This document shows, one piece after another, positions 7,875 to 16,686 of a stretch of 64,000 bases of DNA. Within the stretch, counting starts at the first letter, position 1; each line of letters starts with the position of its first letter. Made by a program: the position numbers and the translations under genes. The notes below the pieces were generated by a model, which was not told where the DNA came from, made no database searches, and worked only from the letters and a program-made list of their open reading frames with translations. Where the stretch lies: assembly GCF_900115345.1 (NCBI RefSeq), contig NZ_FOWC01000001.1, positions 1,612,001-1,676,000 of the forward strand, read 5' to 3'. The stretch is from Amycolatopsis rubida (GTDB taxonomy: Bacteria; Actinomycetota; Actinomycetes; Mycobacteriales; Pseudonocardiaceae).

Positions 7875-9347
7875 TCAGCCAGCCGGGACGTACAGCTCCA
7901 CGAACTCCGGTGTCGCCTCCAGCCGGAGCTTCAGGATCGGCACCGCCTTGTTCACCGGGTCGCCGCGGTCGTCGAAGGAGATCATGCCGCTCGCTCCCGG
8001 CACGGCGGACTGTCCGTGCAGCCGGTTCTTCGCCTGCAGCACGTCCTGCGCGGTGAGCTGCTCCGGCGACACTCCCGGGATGTGCCGCACGGCCCAGATC
8101 ACCGTCAGCACCGCGTCGTGCGCCAGGATCGCGACGCCGTCGTCCAGGCGTTCCCGGGGGAAGACCGCGGTGAAGCAGCCATCGCACGCCGGCTCTTCGA
8201 AGCTCGCGACGGCCCCTTTGTTGAACGACCCGGGATGGTCGCGCCAGGCCTGCGGGTGCGCGAGACCGGGCGCGAGCACGGTGACGTTCGACTGGAGGCC
8301 GCGGCGCACCTCCGGGCTGGGCGGGCCGACCTGCGCGAGGTCGCCGGTCAGCACGGTCAGGTGCTTGTCGACGCAGGGCCGCTGGGCGAGCTGCGCGACG
8401 AACGACTGCAGATGATCCTCGCGACCGGCGAAGTACACCACGTCCGGGTTGTCGCCGCAGATGTCGGGCATCATCTGCAGGAACGTGCTCACCATCGAGG
8501 GCAGGCTGGAGTCGTAAGGCTCGGTGCGCCCGGCGATCCGGTGCGTGGCGTCGACGAAGGTCTTGGTGAACGCCGTGGCCAGGGTCTTCGGGTACAGGTC
8601 GCCGGGGTTCTGGTCCTGCACGACGGTCGCGGTGTGCGCGGTCGGCTTCATGTAGCCCGCCATCGAGCTGCCGTAGGTCGAGCTGGTCGGGGACACCCGC
8701 AGGAACCCGGGGATCTGCGAGAACTCGTCGGCGGCCAGATGCGAGGCGACGACCGGAATGCGGTGATCGGACAGCTTCTGGATGGCGCTGTGCGCGGTGT
8801 CGAGGCTGAGCCCGATCCCGGTGACGCCCACGATCCGGTCGGCTCCGGTCCGGCCGATCAGGTCGTCGACCACCGGCTCCCACTGTTTGAGCTGGCTGCC
8901 GGGGTTGGCGAGCAGCAGCCGGATCAGCGGCACGTCGCCCCACGACTGCGTTTTGTTGGCCCGGTGCTGCGCGATGTACGCCCCTTCGAGCTGATGGCGC
9001 ACCCATTCGTGGGAGAGAATGTCGTGGTCGGTGAGCGTCATCGGCAGGAGCACCGCGACGGTCACGTACGGCTTCCCGGAGCTGACGGTTTCAGTATTTT
9101 CCTGATGAATTCTGTTTTCCACATCCGCGAGGTCGGGAGAGAACACGAATTCGCCGTCAGTCGTGCCGACACATTCGGAATTCTCACCGCGCTTCTCGAC
9201 GCCGGTACCACACGTGCGGTTCGCCTCGCTGATCGCCGGGACGACGACGAACGCGGCGACGACGATGACCACGACCAGCAGCACCGCACCGCCGCCCCAC
9301 AGCCACTTCGCCCAGGACGGCCGCGGCGGTTTGATCCGTTGCGTCAT
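7875..9347 (-). CDS. Membrane-anchored periplasmic-binding-fold protein (type 1 PBP/branched-chain amino acid receptor-like)
   Basis: 490 residues. A short basic cytoplasmic N-terminus is followed by one membrane segment (about residues 13-38, WLWGGGAVLLVVVIVVAAFV) and a long extracytoplasmic region. That region shows the type 1 periplasmic-binding-protein pattern: VTVAVLLPM, GADRIVGVTG, IPVVASHLAAD, FLRVSPTSSTYG, PDVVYFAGREDHLQSFV and AILAHDAVLTVIWAV. Cys pairs may form disulfides. Unlike transporter receptors it has no lipobox and no permease genes nearby. Its start overlaps the end of the NTPase gene by 4 bp (ATGA), so the two proteins are translationally coupled. I infer a ligand-sensing receptor working with the cytoplasmic NTPase; the ligand is unknown. 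Confidence 0.8.
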   Translation of the reverse strand: MTQRIKPPRPSWAKWLWGGGAVLLVVVIVVAAFVVVPAISEANRTCGTGVEKRGENSECVGTTDGEFVFSPDLADVENRIHQENTETVSSGKPYVTVAVLLPMTLTDHDILSHEWVRHQLEGAYIAQHRANKTQSWGDVPLIRLLLANPGSQLKQWEPVVDDLIGRTGADRIVGVTGIGLSLDTAHSAIQKLSDHRIPVVASHLAADEFSQIPGFLRVSPTSSTYGSSMAGYMKPTAHTATVVQDQNPGDLYPKTLATAFTKTFVDATHRIAGRTEPYDSSLPSMVSTFLQMMPDICGDNPDVVYFAGREDHLQSFVAQLAQRPCVDKHLTVLTGDLAQVGPPSPEVRRGLQSNVTVLAPGLAHPQAWRDHPGSFNKGAVASFEEPACDGCFTAVFPRERLDDGVAILAHDAVLTVIWAVRHIPGVSPEQLTAQDVLQAKNRLHGQSAVPGASGMISFDDRGDPVNKAVPILKLRLEATPEFVELYVPAG

Positions 9348-11341
9348 CGGTAGCGCTCCGCTCGCTCGTGCAGCAGCATTGATCCTCGTCCCCGCCCTTG
9401 GGCCAGATGGTGGAATCCGCTCTCGATAGTGGCGTTGAGGGTGCCGCCCGGGTCACCGAGCGGATCGCGCGCCAGCCACAGCGAAACGACCAGCCACGCC
9501 ACGGTGGTCTCCAGGTCGCCTTCCCATTCGCCGACGCGCTGCTGCACCTGGGTGTAGGGATCCGAGTTCTCCACCAGGCGGTTGGGCGCGGCGGTGATCG
9601 TGTCCAGTTCGGCCAGCCACGCTTCCGCGGTCGGCACGTCGAACTCGGCGTGCGGCGCGCTGAGCGGCTTGCACAGATGCGTCACCACCGCGTCGACGTT
9701 CTCCAGCGCCAGGTCGTGGTAGCGGGCGGCGGCGACCCGGCCGTTCTTCTCGTAGAAATCGCGGCAGCGGGTGTGCACCTTCTCCCAGCTCAACGGGTGA
9801 TCGTCGGCGCGCGTCGCCAGTTTCCGCAGCAGCAACCGGCGCAGCCACGGGTGCAGGACGTAGCGCGACGGGTCGTCCGGATCCGCGCGCAGCCACAGCT
9901 GATCGGCGAGCTGCTTGAACAGCGGTCCCTCGCCCATCGGATTGCGCAGATCGAGAATTTCCTTGTGGAACAGCATCTCCACGTCGACCGCGGCGCTCGC
10001 GGTGACGAGTTCCTGGCGGCTCGCGGTGGAAAAGTCCTGCAGCAGGTAGTCGCACATCTGCGCGAGCAAAGTGGACTCGCTGCCGTCGTCCAGGACTACC
10101 TTGGTGTACAAGGCTTCCCGCAACGTGTTCGGATTGGCCGGTTCGTACCGCGCGGCGAGCGTCTGCAGCACCTCCCGCACCGCGCCGGGGTGTCCGTCGG
10201 TGAGCCGGGACAGGAACCGCGGCAGCCGCGACGTCGGGTGCACGTCGTGCGCGGCGGCGACATCGACGACGTCGCCGCTGGAAAGCGTGCCGAGTTCCAA
10301 CAGGTACCACGGGGACCAGCGGTTGTCCGGCTGGCCGGGGATCCAGTCGGTTTCCACGTGCGCGGGCAGCCGCGGCACCGGCCAGTCGAGCCCGCTGGTC
10401 CGGTGCTCCGGGTTCCGGCGGACCTCCCGGTCGCTGCCCGGATGCGCGGTGACCATCGACCAGCTTTCGCCCCAGTCCGGGTTCCACGTCCGGCTCGTCG
10501 CGATCACCACCAGCGGATCGGCCTCGTCCGGCGTGTGCCTGCGTGCCTCGGCGAGCGCGCGCAGGAAGTCCTGCCCGCCCTTGGTGTGCGCGTTGTCCAG
10601 CAATACCAGGCAGTTCATCGTCCGGCGGGTGCCGGAGATGCCGGAGTAGGCGCGGCGCAGGTCGGCGAGGAAGGCGTCGCAGATGATCGCGTCGACCGCG
10701 GCCCGGTCCTCGTCGTCGCCGTGTGCGTGCTTGGCGATTTCGATCAGGAAGTCCTGGTGATTGCCGTGCCCGGTCGGCATGGCTTTGACCTTGCCCATCA
10801 GCCGCCGCCGGTCGTACCAGCTGAGCCCGCGCAGCAGCAGTTCGGTCGCCTCGTTCCAGCCGGGAAGGCTGTTGCCCGACGTGACGCCGCCGACGAGCTT
10901 GACGACGTCCACGATCGCGTCGCGATTGCGTTCCAGCGGCTGGTTTTTCGCGATCAGATCCCGGAGTTTGCGCAGCGCGGCCCGCCGGTCGCCGAGTTCC
11001 ACCGGCGCGCTGAGCACCAGCATGCACAGCCACAACCGGGGAAACGCGATCCGGCCGAATTGCCGCCATTGCCTGCCGAGATCAAAAGCCAAGTGGCCCA
11101 GCAGTTCCCTCGGCTGAATCTGCTCCCAGTCGCGCCGCTCGAAATCGACGAGCGCGTGCGGGATGTCCTCGCACCGGGTGCGCAATTCCTCCAGCAGCGC
11201 CGACTTCCCCGCGCCGCGCACGCCGAGCGCGATCGCGATCGGCAGCGGTCTGCTCTGTCCTCCCGGACGGGACAGCAGTTCCTCGACCAGCCTCCCCGTG
11301 ATCGAACGTACTCCGGACAATCGATGCGCATCGACGGGCAT
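9344..11341 (-). CDS. STAND-like P-loop NTPase paired with the binding-fold protein
   Basis: 665 residues, soluble. Walker A is GVRGAGKS at 40-47. Walker B is LVLLDN at about 245-250. A sensor-like VVIATSRTW follows at 278-286. Behind this is a long helical region with a winged-helix-like segment and a C-terminal helical tail (SWEKVHTRCRDFYEKN). The domain order resembles STAND/AAA signalling ATPases. I chose ATG 11341 over the longer frame because AAAGGGGGA lies just upstream and the first residues (MPVDAHRLSG) precede a natural NTPase start. It is the first gene of the pair with the binding-fold protein. Function is not established; signal transduction or a conflict role is an inference. 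Confidence 0.75.
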   Translation of the reverse strand: MPVDAHRLSGVRSITGRLVEELLSRPGGQSRPLPIAIALGVRGAGKSALLEELRTRCEDIPHALVDFERRDWEQIQPRELLGHLAFDLGRQWRQFGRIAFPRLWLCMLVLSAPVELGDRRAALRKLRDLIAKNQPLERNRDAIVDVVKLVGGVTSGNSLPGWNEATELLLRGLSWYDRRRLMGKVKAMPTGHGNHQDFLIEIAKHAHGDDEDRAAVDAIICDAFLADLRRAYSGISGTRRTMNCLVLLDNAHTKGGQDFLRALAEARRHTPDEADPLVVIATSRTWNPDWGESWSMVTAHPGSDREVRRNPEHRTSGLDWPVPRLPAHVETDWIPGQPDNRWSPWYLLELGTLSSGDVVDVAAAHDVHPTSRLPRFLSRLTDGHPGAVREVLQTLAARYEPANPNTLREALYTKVVLDDGSESTLLAQMCDYLLQDFSTASRQELVTASAAVDVEMLFHKEILDLRNPMGEGPLFKQLADQLWLRADPDDPSRYVLHPWLRRLLLRKLATRADDHPLSWEKVHTRCRDFYEKNGRVAAARYHDLALENVDAVVTHLCKPLSAPHAEFDVPTAEAWLAELDTITAAPNRLVENSDPYTQVQQRVGEWEGDLETTVAWLVVSLWLARDPLGDPGGTLNATIESGFHHLAQGRGRGSMLLHERAERYR

Positions 11342-11542
11342 CGTCCCCCTTTGGCCGGGCGGCCCCGCTCCCTGCCGCCGCAAACGTCGCGGAATAACTA
11401 TAATGAGCCGCGGGTACCCGCGCAGAAGTTAGCGCAGATCTGTGCCCGTTCGGCATAGATCATTTTCCTCGGTGCGCGTTGTTCTCGCTGGTCAGGTATC
11501 GGAGGAAATGGAATATTACGATTCACCTCGCGTGAATTGAGC

Positions 11543-12016
11543 TCAGCCGCGCACGAGCAGCGCGGTCGCGACCGCCGCGACGCCCTCGCCGCGGCCGGTG
11601 AGCCCGAGCCCGTCCGACGTCGTCCCGGAAACGCTCACGGGTCCGCCGACGGCGTCGCTCAGCACCCGCTGCGCCTCGTCGCGCCGTTTCCCGATCCTCG
11701 GGTGGTTGCCGATGACCTGCACGGTCGCGTTGGCTACCTGCCAGCCTGCGGCCCGCAGCAGCGCACGCACCTCGACGAGCATGTCGGTGCCGTGCGCGCC
11801 GTCCATGCGCGGGTCGCCGGTCCCGAAGACCGCGCCGAGATCGCCGAGGCCCGCGGCGGACAGCAGGGCGTCGCACAGCGCGTGTGCCGCGACGTCGCCG
11901 TCCGAGTGGCCCGCACAGCCGTCGACCCCCGGCCACTGCAGACCGGCCAGCCAGCATTCGCGACCCGGTTCGACCGGATGGACGTCGACGCCATTGCCTA
12001 CCCGCAGATCGGTCAC
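11543..12016 (-). CDS. ispF: 2-C-methyl-D-erythritol 2,4-cyclodiphosphate synthase
   Basis: 157 residues, the normal length. Zinc ligands D11, H13 (GVDVHP) and H45 ([17 protein letters not shown]) are present, as are [14 protein letters not shown] and the C-terminal [17 protein letters not shown] signature. IspF cyclises CDP-ME 2-phosphate in the methylerythritol phosphate route to isoprenoids, as a cytoplasmic trimer. The start overlaps the end of ispD by 4 bp, so the pair is translationally coupled. The order carD-ispD-ispF matches mycobacteria, where cysS follows directly; here three unrelated genes intervene. Confidence 0.95.
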   Translation of the reverse strand: MTDLRVGNGVDVHPVEPGRECWLAGLQWPGVDGCAGHSDGDVAAHALCDALLSAAGLGDLGAVFGTGDPRMDGAHGTDMLVEVRALLRAAGWQVANATVQVIGNHPRIGKRRDEAQRVLSDAVGGPVSVSGTTSDGLGLTGRGEGVAAVATALLVRG

Positions 12017-12669
12017 AGGGGATCCTCTCGGTCCCCGCCGGCGACGAGCGCTTCGGCGAGGGTGAGTTCGAAGGCGCTCGCGACGCGCATCGCGTCCGGA
12101 TCGCCGGGGACGGTGGCCGCGCCCGCGGTGTCGGCGAGGCCGGGGTCAGCGGAATCGGCGAGTGCGGAACGGAAAGCGGAAAGGGAAAAACCAACCGGGG
12201 TTTGCGCACTGCGAAGACCGTCGCGATCCACCGTGGCGGTGACAATTCCGGATTCGTCGGTGGTTTTCACCGTGTCGGACATCGGCAGCACCGGCACCGC
12301 GACGGGCGCGCCGTCGCGGACCGCGGTCAGCACCTGGCGAACCGTCCGTTGTGGAGTGAACGCCCGCAGCGCGTCGTGCACCAGCACGACGGCGTCCGGG
12401 GAAAGAAGCGGCTCGACGGCGGTGAAGACCTGCCGGAGCGAGGAGCCGGGAACGACCCGGCATTCGAGGTCGCGCAATGCCTCGGAGAACGACTTCGCAC
12501 ACCGCTCGGGGGCTGCGGCGACCACCAGATCGATCTCCGGTGTGCCGAGCAGCCCCCGCACGGTGTGCGTGAGTAGTGCTGCACCGCCGACCGCCGCGAG
12601 CGCGAGCTCAGGATCGGCCGGACGGTGCGCGACAGTCACGAACGCGACGCTGTGCACCTGGGGGTTCAT
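12013..12669 (-). CDS. ispD: IspD-like cytidylyltransferase with a degenerate N-terminal CTP-binding loop
   Basis: 218 residues in the ispD position between carD and ispF. Family features are present: [12 protein letters not shown] near residue 95, [27 protein letters not shown], and a C-terminal [21 protein letters not shown]. However, the N-terminus reads [26 protein letters not shown], without the Gly-rich A-A-G-x-G-x-R...P-K loop that binds CTP and carries the catalytic Arg and Lys. The late Lys of the F-K-I-T motif is Arg here. Other frames do not restore the loop. Either this is a divergent but active enzyme or the organism has another IspD. Annotation by synteny is firm; activity is not. 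Confidence 0.8.
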   Translation of the reverse strand: MNPQVHSVAFVTVAHRPADPELALAAVGGAALLTHTVRGLLGTPEIDLVVAAAPERCAKSFSEALRDLECRVVPGSSLRQVFTAVEPLLSPDAVVLVHDALRAFTPQRTVRQVLTAVRDGAPVAVPVLPMSDTVKTTDESGIVTATVDRDGLRSAQTPVGFSLSAFRSALADSADPGLADTAGAATVPGDPDAMRVASAFELTLAEALVAGGDREDPL

Positions 12670-12724
12670 CAGGTCGTGATCGTAGGGAACCGGTTGCCGC
12701 GGCGGCGAACCGGAGCACCCGGGG

Positions 12725-13216
12725 TCAGACCGTCGCGGTCTCTAGCACCTCGTCAAGGAGCGTTTCCGCCTTGCCCTCGTCGGTGCCCTCCGCGAGCGCG
12801 AGCTCGCTGACCAGGATTTGCCGTGCTTTCGCCAGCATGCGTTTCTCGCCGGCTGAAAGTCCGCGGTCCTTTTCTCGCCGCCAGAGGTCGCGCACCACTT
12901 CGGCCACCTTGTTCACATCGCCGGAGGCGAGTTTCTCCAGGTTGGCCTTGTACCGACGAGACCAGTTCGTGGGCTCTTCGGTGTGCGGAGCACGCAGAAC
13001 ATCGAAGACCTTGTCCAGTCCTTCTTGCCCGACGACATCGCGTACGCCGACGATCTCGGCGTTGTCGGCGGGCACGCGAACCGTAAGATCCCCTTGCGCG
13101 ACTTTGAGGACGAGGTACTTCTTTTCCTCGCCCTTGATCACGCGGGTCTCGATGGCTTCGATGAGTGCGGCACCGTGGTGCGGGTAGACGACGGTCTCTC
13201 CGACCTTGAAAACCAT
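12725..13216 (-). CDS. carD: CarD-family RNA polymerase-binding transcription regulator
   Basis: 163 residues, the standard actinobacterial length. The N-terminal RNAP-interaction (Tudor-like) domain reads [20 protein letters not shown] ... [20 protein letters not shown]. The helical DNA-binding domain has [17 protein letters not shown] with the conserved Trp at exactly W85, the residue that wedges into the upstream edge of the transcription bubble. CarD stabilises open complexes at rRNA and many housekeeping promoters and is usually essential. AGAGGA lies 4 bases before the ATG, and a TAGGAT -10 hexamer lies about 28 bases upstream. It heads the carD-ispD-ispF unit. Confidence 0.96.
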   Translation of the reverse strand: MVFKVGETVVYPHHGAALIEAIETRVIKGEEKKYLVLKVAQGDLTVRVPADNAEIVGVRDVVGQEGLDKVFDVLRAPHTEEPTNWSRRYKANLEKLASGDVNKVAEVVRDLWRREKDRGLSAGEKRMLAKARQILVSELALAEGTDEGKAETLLDEVLETATV

Positions 13217-13243
13217 GTGTCCTCTGCCCCTTTCGCTGACTCC

Positions 13244-13249
13244 ATCCTA
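13244..13249 (-). promoter_or_regulatory. Candidate -10 hexamer TAGGAT of the carD promoter
   Basis: TAGGAT on the minus strand, 27 bases before the carD ATG, in the divergent region between carD and the lipoprotein gene. No convincing -35 box is seen at 16-18 bases. Confidence 0.4.
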
Positions 13250-13469
13250 TCACGGCTGTTCGGCGGCCACCTAGCGGCCCGGGATCGTCGTCGCAGGTCA
13301 GCGGCTTGGGCGGGGCTTGACAAACCGGTTTTCGCCGTGCTCATGCAGGTGAGCCGACAGCGCCTCGACCGGTACTGCGGAATCCTTTGTGGACGGTCGA
13401 TCGGCCGGGAACGCACACCGGTTCCGGGCGGACGGAACCGCCCGGCTAGTCTTCGGGAAGGACGAGGCC

Positions 13470-14159
13470 GTGAAAGGGAAGGACTCTGACGTGAGGCTGC
13501 AGAATCGCCGCGTGCTCGGCGCAGGCGTGTCGGCGCTCGGCGCCGCACTCGTGCTCGCCGGTTGCGGAGCCGGTCAGATCACTCAGACCGACACCCAGCA
13601 GCCCGCCGTCAACGGCACCTACGCCCAGGTGAAGACGATTGTGCTGCGCGACGCCGCGGTGCAGTACCCGGCGCAGGGCCCCGGCTACGCGGCCGGTTCG
13701 TCCGCCCCGCTCACGCTCACCGTGATCAACCAGGGCCAGAAGGACGACAAGCTCGTCTCGGTGACCTCCGAGGGCGCTTCCGGTCCCGCGCAGATCTCCG
13801 GGGACTCGGCCATCGTCGCCGGGCACTCGCTCGTGATCGGCCCGGCCGACGCGGTCGAGCAGGGCGCCCCGCCGCAGGCGGAGTCGGCGAACAGCACGCC
13901 CGCCTCCGAGACGGACCAAGCGCCCAGCTCCGCCCCGGCCAGCTCGGCGAACTCGGCCCCCGGCTCGGCGTCGAACGCGCCGCAGGCGGGCGAGAACGGC
14001 GGCGCGGCGAGCCAGCTCGGCACCGGCAAGGTCGTGCTGCCGGGCCTCAAGCAGCCGCTGTGGCCGGGCGCGACGATCAAGGTCACCTTCACCTTCCAGA
14101 ACGCCGGCCCGATCGTGGTCGAGCTGCCGGTCGCCGCGCCCGCGCACGCGGGCTCCTGA
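13470..14159 (+). CDS. LpqE-like lipoprotein
   Basis: 229 residues from the GTG at 13470. A basic N-terminus and hydrophobic stretch lead to the lipobox LAGC (signal peptidase II site), so the mature protein is a surface lipoprotein. After it come two beta-rich parts (TYAQVKTIVLRDAAVQYP, APLTLTVINQGQKDDKLVSVTS; later VVLPGLKQPLWPGATIKVTFTFQNAG) separated by a Ser/Ala/Pro-rich linker around residues 135-185. Position between carD and radA matches mycobacterial lpqE (Rv3584). Function is unknown; the fold resembles DUF461/PCuAC-like metal-binding proteins but no Met/His cluster is visible. GTG 13491 with AGGGAAGGA before it is an alternative start. Confidence 0.8.
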   Translation: MKGKDSDVRLQNRRVLGAGVSALGAALVLAGCGAGQITQTDTQQPAVNGTYAQVKTIVLRDAAVQYPAQGPGYAAGSSAPLTLTVINQGQKDDKLVSVTSEGASGPAQISGDSAIVAGHSLVIGPADAVEQGAPPQAESANSTPASETDQAPSSAPASSANSAPGSASNAPQAGENGGAASQLGTGKVVLPGLKQPLWPGATIKVTFTFQNAGPIVVELPVAAPAHAGS

Positions 14160-14193
14160 CCGCGTCGCCGCGATTTCTGTCGGTGTCCGCCGA

Positions 14194-14199
14194 TAGCCT
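14194..14199 (+). promoter_or_regulatory. Candidate -10 hexamer TAGCCT for leaderless radA
   Basis: TAGCCT is followed by 6 bases and then GTG 14206, with no Shine-Dalgarno-like sequence. This fits a leaderless transcript for radA separate from the lipoprotein gene. Confidence 0.45.
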
Positions 14200-14205
14200 C
14201 GCGGG

Positions 14206-15567
14206 GTGGTGAAGAAGACCAGCACCGTCCACCGGTGCGCGGAATGCGGGTACGAAACGGCGAAGTGGGTCGGTCGCTGCCCGGAATGCCAGGCGTGGGG
14301 CACGCTTGAGGAGCGCGGCTCCGCGAAGCCGGCGATCGCGCGGGTGGCCGCCGGAGCGCCGAGCGCGCCCGCCCGGCCGATCGCCGAGGTCGACGTCGAG
14401 GCTGCCAGGGCGAAGGCCACCGGCGTGCCGGAGCTGGACCGGGTGCTCGGCGGCGGGCTTGTGCCCGGCGCGGTCGCGCTGCTGGCCGGTGAACCCGGGG
14501 TCGGCAAATCCACGCTGCTGCTCGAAGTCGCCTATCAATGGGCGGTCACGGCAGGGCGTTCGCTGTACGTCACCGGCGAGGAATCGGCGGGACAGGTCCG
14601 GCTGCGCGCCGAGCGCACCGGGAACGTGCACGGCGAGATGTTCCTCGCGGCGGAGAGCGATCTGTCCGCGATCCTCGGGCACGTCGACGCGGTGAAGCCG
14701 GGCGTGCTGATCGTCGATTCGGTCCAGACCATGGCATCGCCGCAGGTCGAAGGTTCGCCGGGCGGGGTGACACAGGTTCGCGCGGTCACCGCCGGGCTCG
14801 TCGCGCTCGCCAAGGAACGCGGGCTGCCGGTCCTGCTCGTGGGACATGTCACGAAGGACGGTTCGGTCGCCGGTCCGCGCGTGCTGGAGCACCTGGTGGA
14901 CGTGGTGCTGCAGTTCGAGGGCGATAAACATTCCACGCTGCGGATGGTGCGCGGCATCAAGAACCGGTTCGGCGCGGCGGACGAGATCGGCTGTTTCGAG
15001 CTCACCGAGGAAGGCATCGTCGGCGTGCCCGACCCGTCCGGCCTGTTCCTGAGCCGGACGGCGGAGCCGGTGCCGGGCACCGCGGTCACGGTCACGGTCG
15101 AAGGGAAACGGCCGCTGCTGGGCGAGGTGCAGGCGCTGGTGTCGAGCAGCGGCATGCCGCAGCCACGGCGCGCGGTGAGCGGCCTCGATTCGGCGCGGGT
15201 CGCCATGGTGCTCGCCGTGATGGAGAAACGCGGCCGGATGAAGCTGGGCGACAAGGACGTCTACGTCGCGACGGTCGGCGGCATGAAGATCACCGAGCCC
15301 GCCATCGACCTGGCGCTGGTGCTCGCGCTGACCTCGTCGCTGCACGACGTGGCCCTGTCGCCGCGGCTGGTCGCGGTGGGCGAGGTCGGGCTGGCGGGCG
15401 AGATCCGGCGGGTGCCGAACGTCGGGCGGCGGCTGGCCGAGGCGGCGCGGCTTGGCTTCACGCACGCGTTGGTGCCGCCGGATTCCGGCAAGCTCCCGGA
15501 CGGCATCCGGGTGCTGGAGGTGCCCGACGTGGCGAGCGCGCTCAACGCGGCGAACCACGCGAAATGA
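14206..15567 (+). CDS. radA: DNA repair protein RadA
   Basis: 453 residues. The N-terminal zinc finger has C11-x2-C14 and C25-x2-C28. The RecA-like ATPase carries Walker A GEPGVGKST at about 93-101, VLIVDSVQTM as Walker B, and the RadA-specific motif IKNRFG in GIKNRFGAADEIGCFEL. The C-terminal Lon-like domain includes the stretch DVYVATVGGMKITEPAIDLAL. RadA drives branch migration during recombination and stalled-fork repair. The stop at 15567 abuts the convergent gene at 15568 with no spacer. The carD/lpqE/radA order is the same as in mycobacteria. Confidence 0.96.
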   Translation: MVKKTSTVHRCAECGYETAKWVGRCPECQAWGTLEERGSAKPAIARVAAGAPSAPARPIAEVDVEAARAKATGVPELDRVLGGGLVPGAVALLAGEPGVGKSTLLLEVAYQWAVTAGRSLYVTGEESAGQVRLRAERTGNVHGEMFLAAESDLSAILGHVDAVKPGVLIVDSVQTMASPQVEGSPGGVTQVRAVTAGLVALAKERGLPVLLVGHVTKDGSVAGPRVLEHLVDVVLQFEGDKHSTLRMVRGIKNRFGAADEIGCFELTEEGIVGVPDPSGLFLSRTAEPVPGTAVTVTVEGKRPLLGEVQALVSSSGMPQPRRAVSGLDSARVAMVLAVMEKRGRMKLGDKDVYVATVGGMKITEPAIDLALVLALTSSLHDVALSPRLVAVGEVGLAGEIRRVPNVGRRLAEAARLGFTHALVPPDSGKLPDGIRVLEVPDVASALNAANHAK

Positions 15568-16686
15568 TCAGTTCCCCGCTTGGTGGCTGAGCTCGTAGGT
15601 GTACTGGGCCGAGCCGACTGTGGTGCCGGGAGAGAAGCCCGTGGCGGGGTTCTTGACGATGACCCGGACGCTTTTCACCTGAAGCACCCGCTGGTCGACG
15701 GTGACGAGCGTCTCGTACGTGCCATCGGAGACGGCGTACACCTTGGTGTCACGGTCGGCCGCTCTCAGGTGGAATCCGATCACCGGGTTGTCCAGCACCT
15801 CCGTCAAGGCGATCCGCAGCTGAGTGGGCGCCAGCCCGGAGGTGAGGACGCTCAAGACCATTCCGGTCACGGACGGATAGGTGATGCTGGTGGCGGTCCG
15901 TTTCCCCTGGCCGTAGTACTTCAGCTGCGGTACCGGTCCGTACTCGCCGGAGGGCGGCTGCGGGAGATCGCGGTCCTTGAGAAGGCGCGAGGTCAGCAGC
16001 GCCGGATCGGTCGGCAGGCTCTTGAGGAAGCCCGGGGTGGGGTGGAACCAGCCCGGCTGCGCTCCGCCGGCCGAGCCTCCAGGATGCGGGAAGTCGTCGG
16101 TGAAAGCCCCGCCCGGCCCGTAGTCCTCGCCGTTCGCCGCTCCGGGAAGCAGGCTGACGTCCGCGGCCGGTCCGGTGAACAGCTTCGGCGGCTCGGACCG
16201 GCTCCAGCGGCGGATCCAGGTCCCGGACGGATCGGTGGGGATCCAGAAGTCCACTTGTTCCCGGACGATGAACGCACTGCGCTCGTTCACCCACGCGATC
16301 CCGCTGTAGTTGTTCACGACGTGGGTGAACAGCATGCCGATCGCCGGCTGGGTCGAGGGAGCCGGGGCCGTTTCCGGGGTGCTCGCCGGGCCCGCGGGTG
16401 CCAGCGTCGACGGTGCGCTGGCGAGTTCCCTTGCCACGACCACGCCGCCGGTCAGCAGTGCGACCGCCGCGGCCACCGCGAGCCACCGCCACGCGCCAGA
16501 GCGTTTTTTCCGTTGCGGGAACTCAGGTTCGTCTGACTCGCGCACTGCCGCGGCGGCCCGCATCATGCTCGCGCGGGCCCGGTCGAGTTCGGTGCGGTCG
16601 GTGGCCGTCTCGTGCGGGTGCAGCGCGGCGAGGGCCCCGTCGAGTTCGGCATCGGACCACAGCTGCCGCACGGTGTCGTCGTTCAC
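15568..16686 (-). CDS. Single-pass membrane protein co-expressed with an ECF sigma factor (CU044_5270-like)
   Basis: 372 residues. The cytoplasmic N-terminus is acidic (DDTVRQLWSDAELDGALAALHP) and resembles a short anti-sigma-like segment. One membrane helix lies around residues 72-92 (WLAVAAAVALLTGGVVVA), followed by a Pro/Ala linker and an extracytoplasmic beta-rich domain (FTHVVNNYSGIAWVNERSAFIVREQVDFWIP). Actinobacterial proteins of this kind are usually encoded directly behind ECF sigma factors. The GTG start overlaps the sigma-factor stop by 4 bases (GTGA), which argues for translational coupling and a role as sensor or anti-sigma factor. No HxxxCxxC zinc motif is present. The substrate or signal is unknown. 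Confidence 0.8.
   Translation of the reverse strand: MNDDTVRQLWSDAELDGALAALHPHETATDRTELDRARASMMRAAAAVRESDEPEFPQRKKRSGAWRWLAVAAAVALLTGGVVVARELASAPSTLAPAGPASTPETAPAPSTQPAIGMLFTHVVNNYSGIAWVNERSAFIVREQVDFWIPTDPSGTWIRRWSRSEPPKLFTGPAADVSLLPGAANGEDYGPGGAFTDDFPHPGGSAGGAQPGWFHPTPGFLKSLPTDPALLTSRLLKDRDLPQPPSGEYGPVPQLKYYGQGKRTATSITYPSVTGMVLSVLTSGLAPTQLRIALTEVLDNPVIGFHLRAADRDTKVYAVSDGTYETLVTVDQRVLQVKSVRVIVKNPATGFSPGTTVGSAQYTYELSHQAGN

Noticed and set aside
5724..9353. A 1209-residue plus-strand open frame
   Set aside because: Antisense to cysS, the HAD gene and the binding-protein gene; Arg/Val/Gly-rich composition without domains.
9398..11458. A 686-residue plus-strand open frame
   Set aside because: Antisense to the STAND-like NTPase, which carries Walker motifs and a ribosome-binding site.
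13317..13322. TTGACA as -35 box for the lipoprotein gene
   Set aside because: No TANNNT hexamer at 16-18 bases downstream; probably chance.
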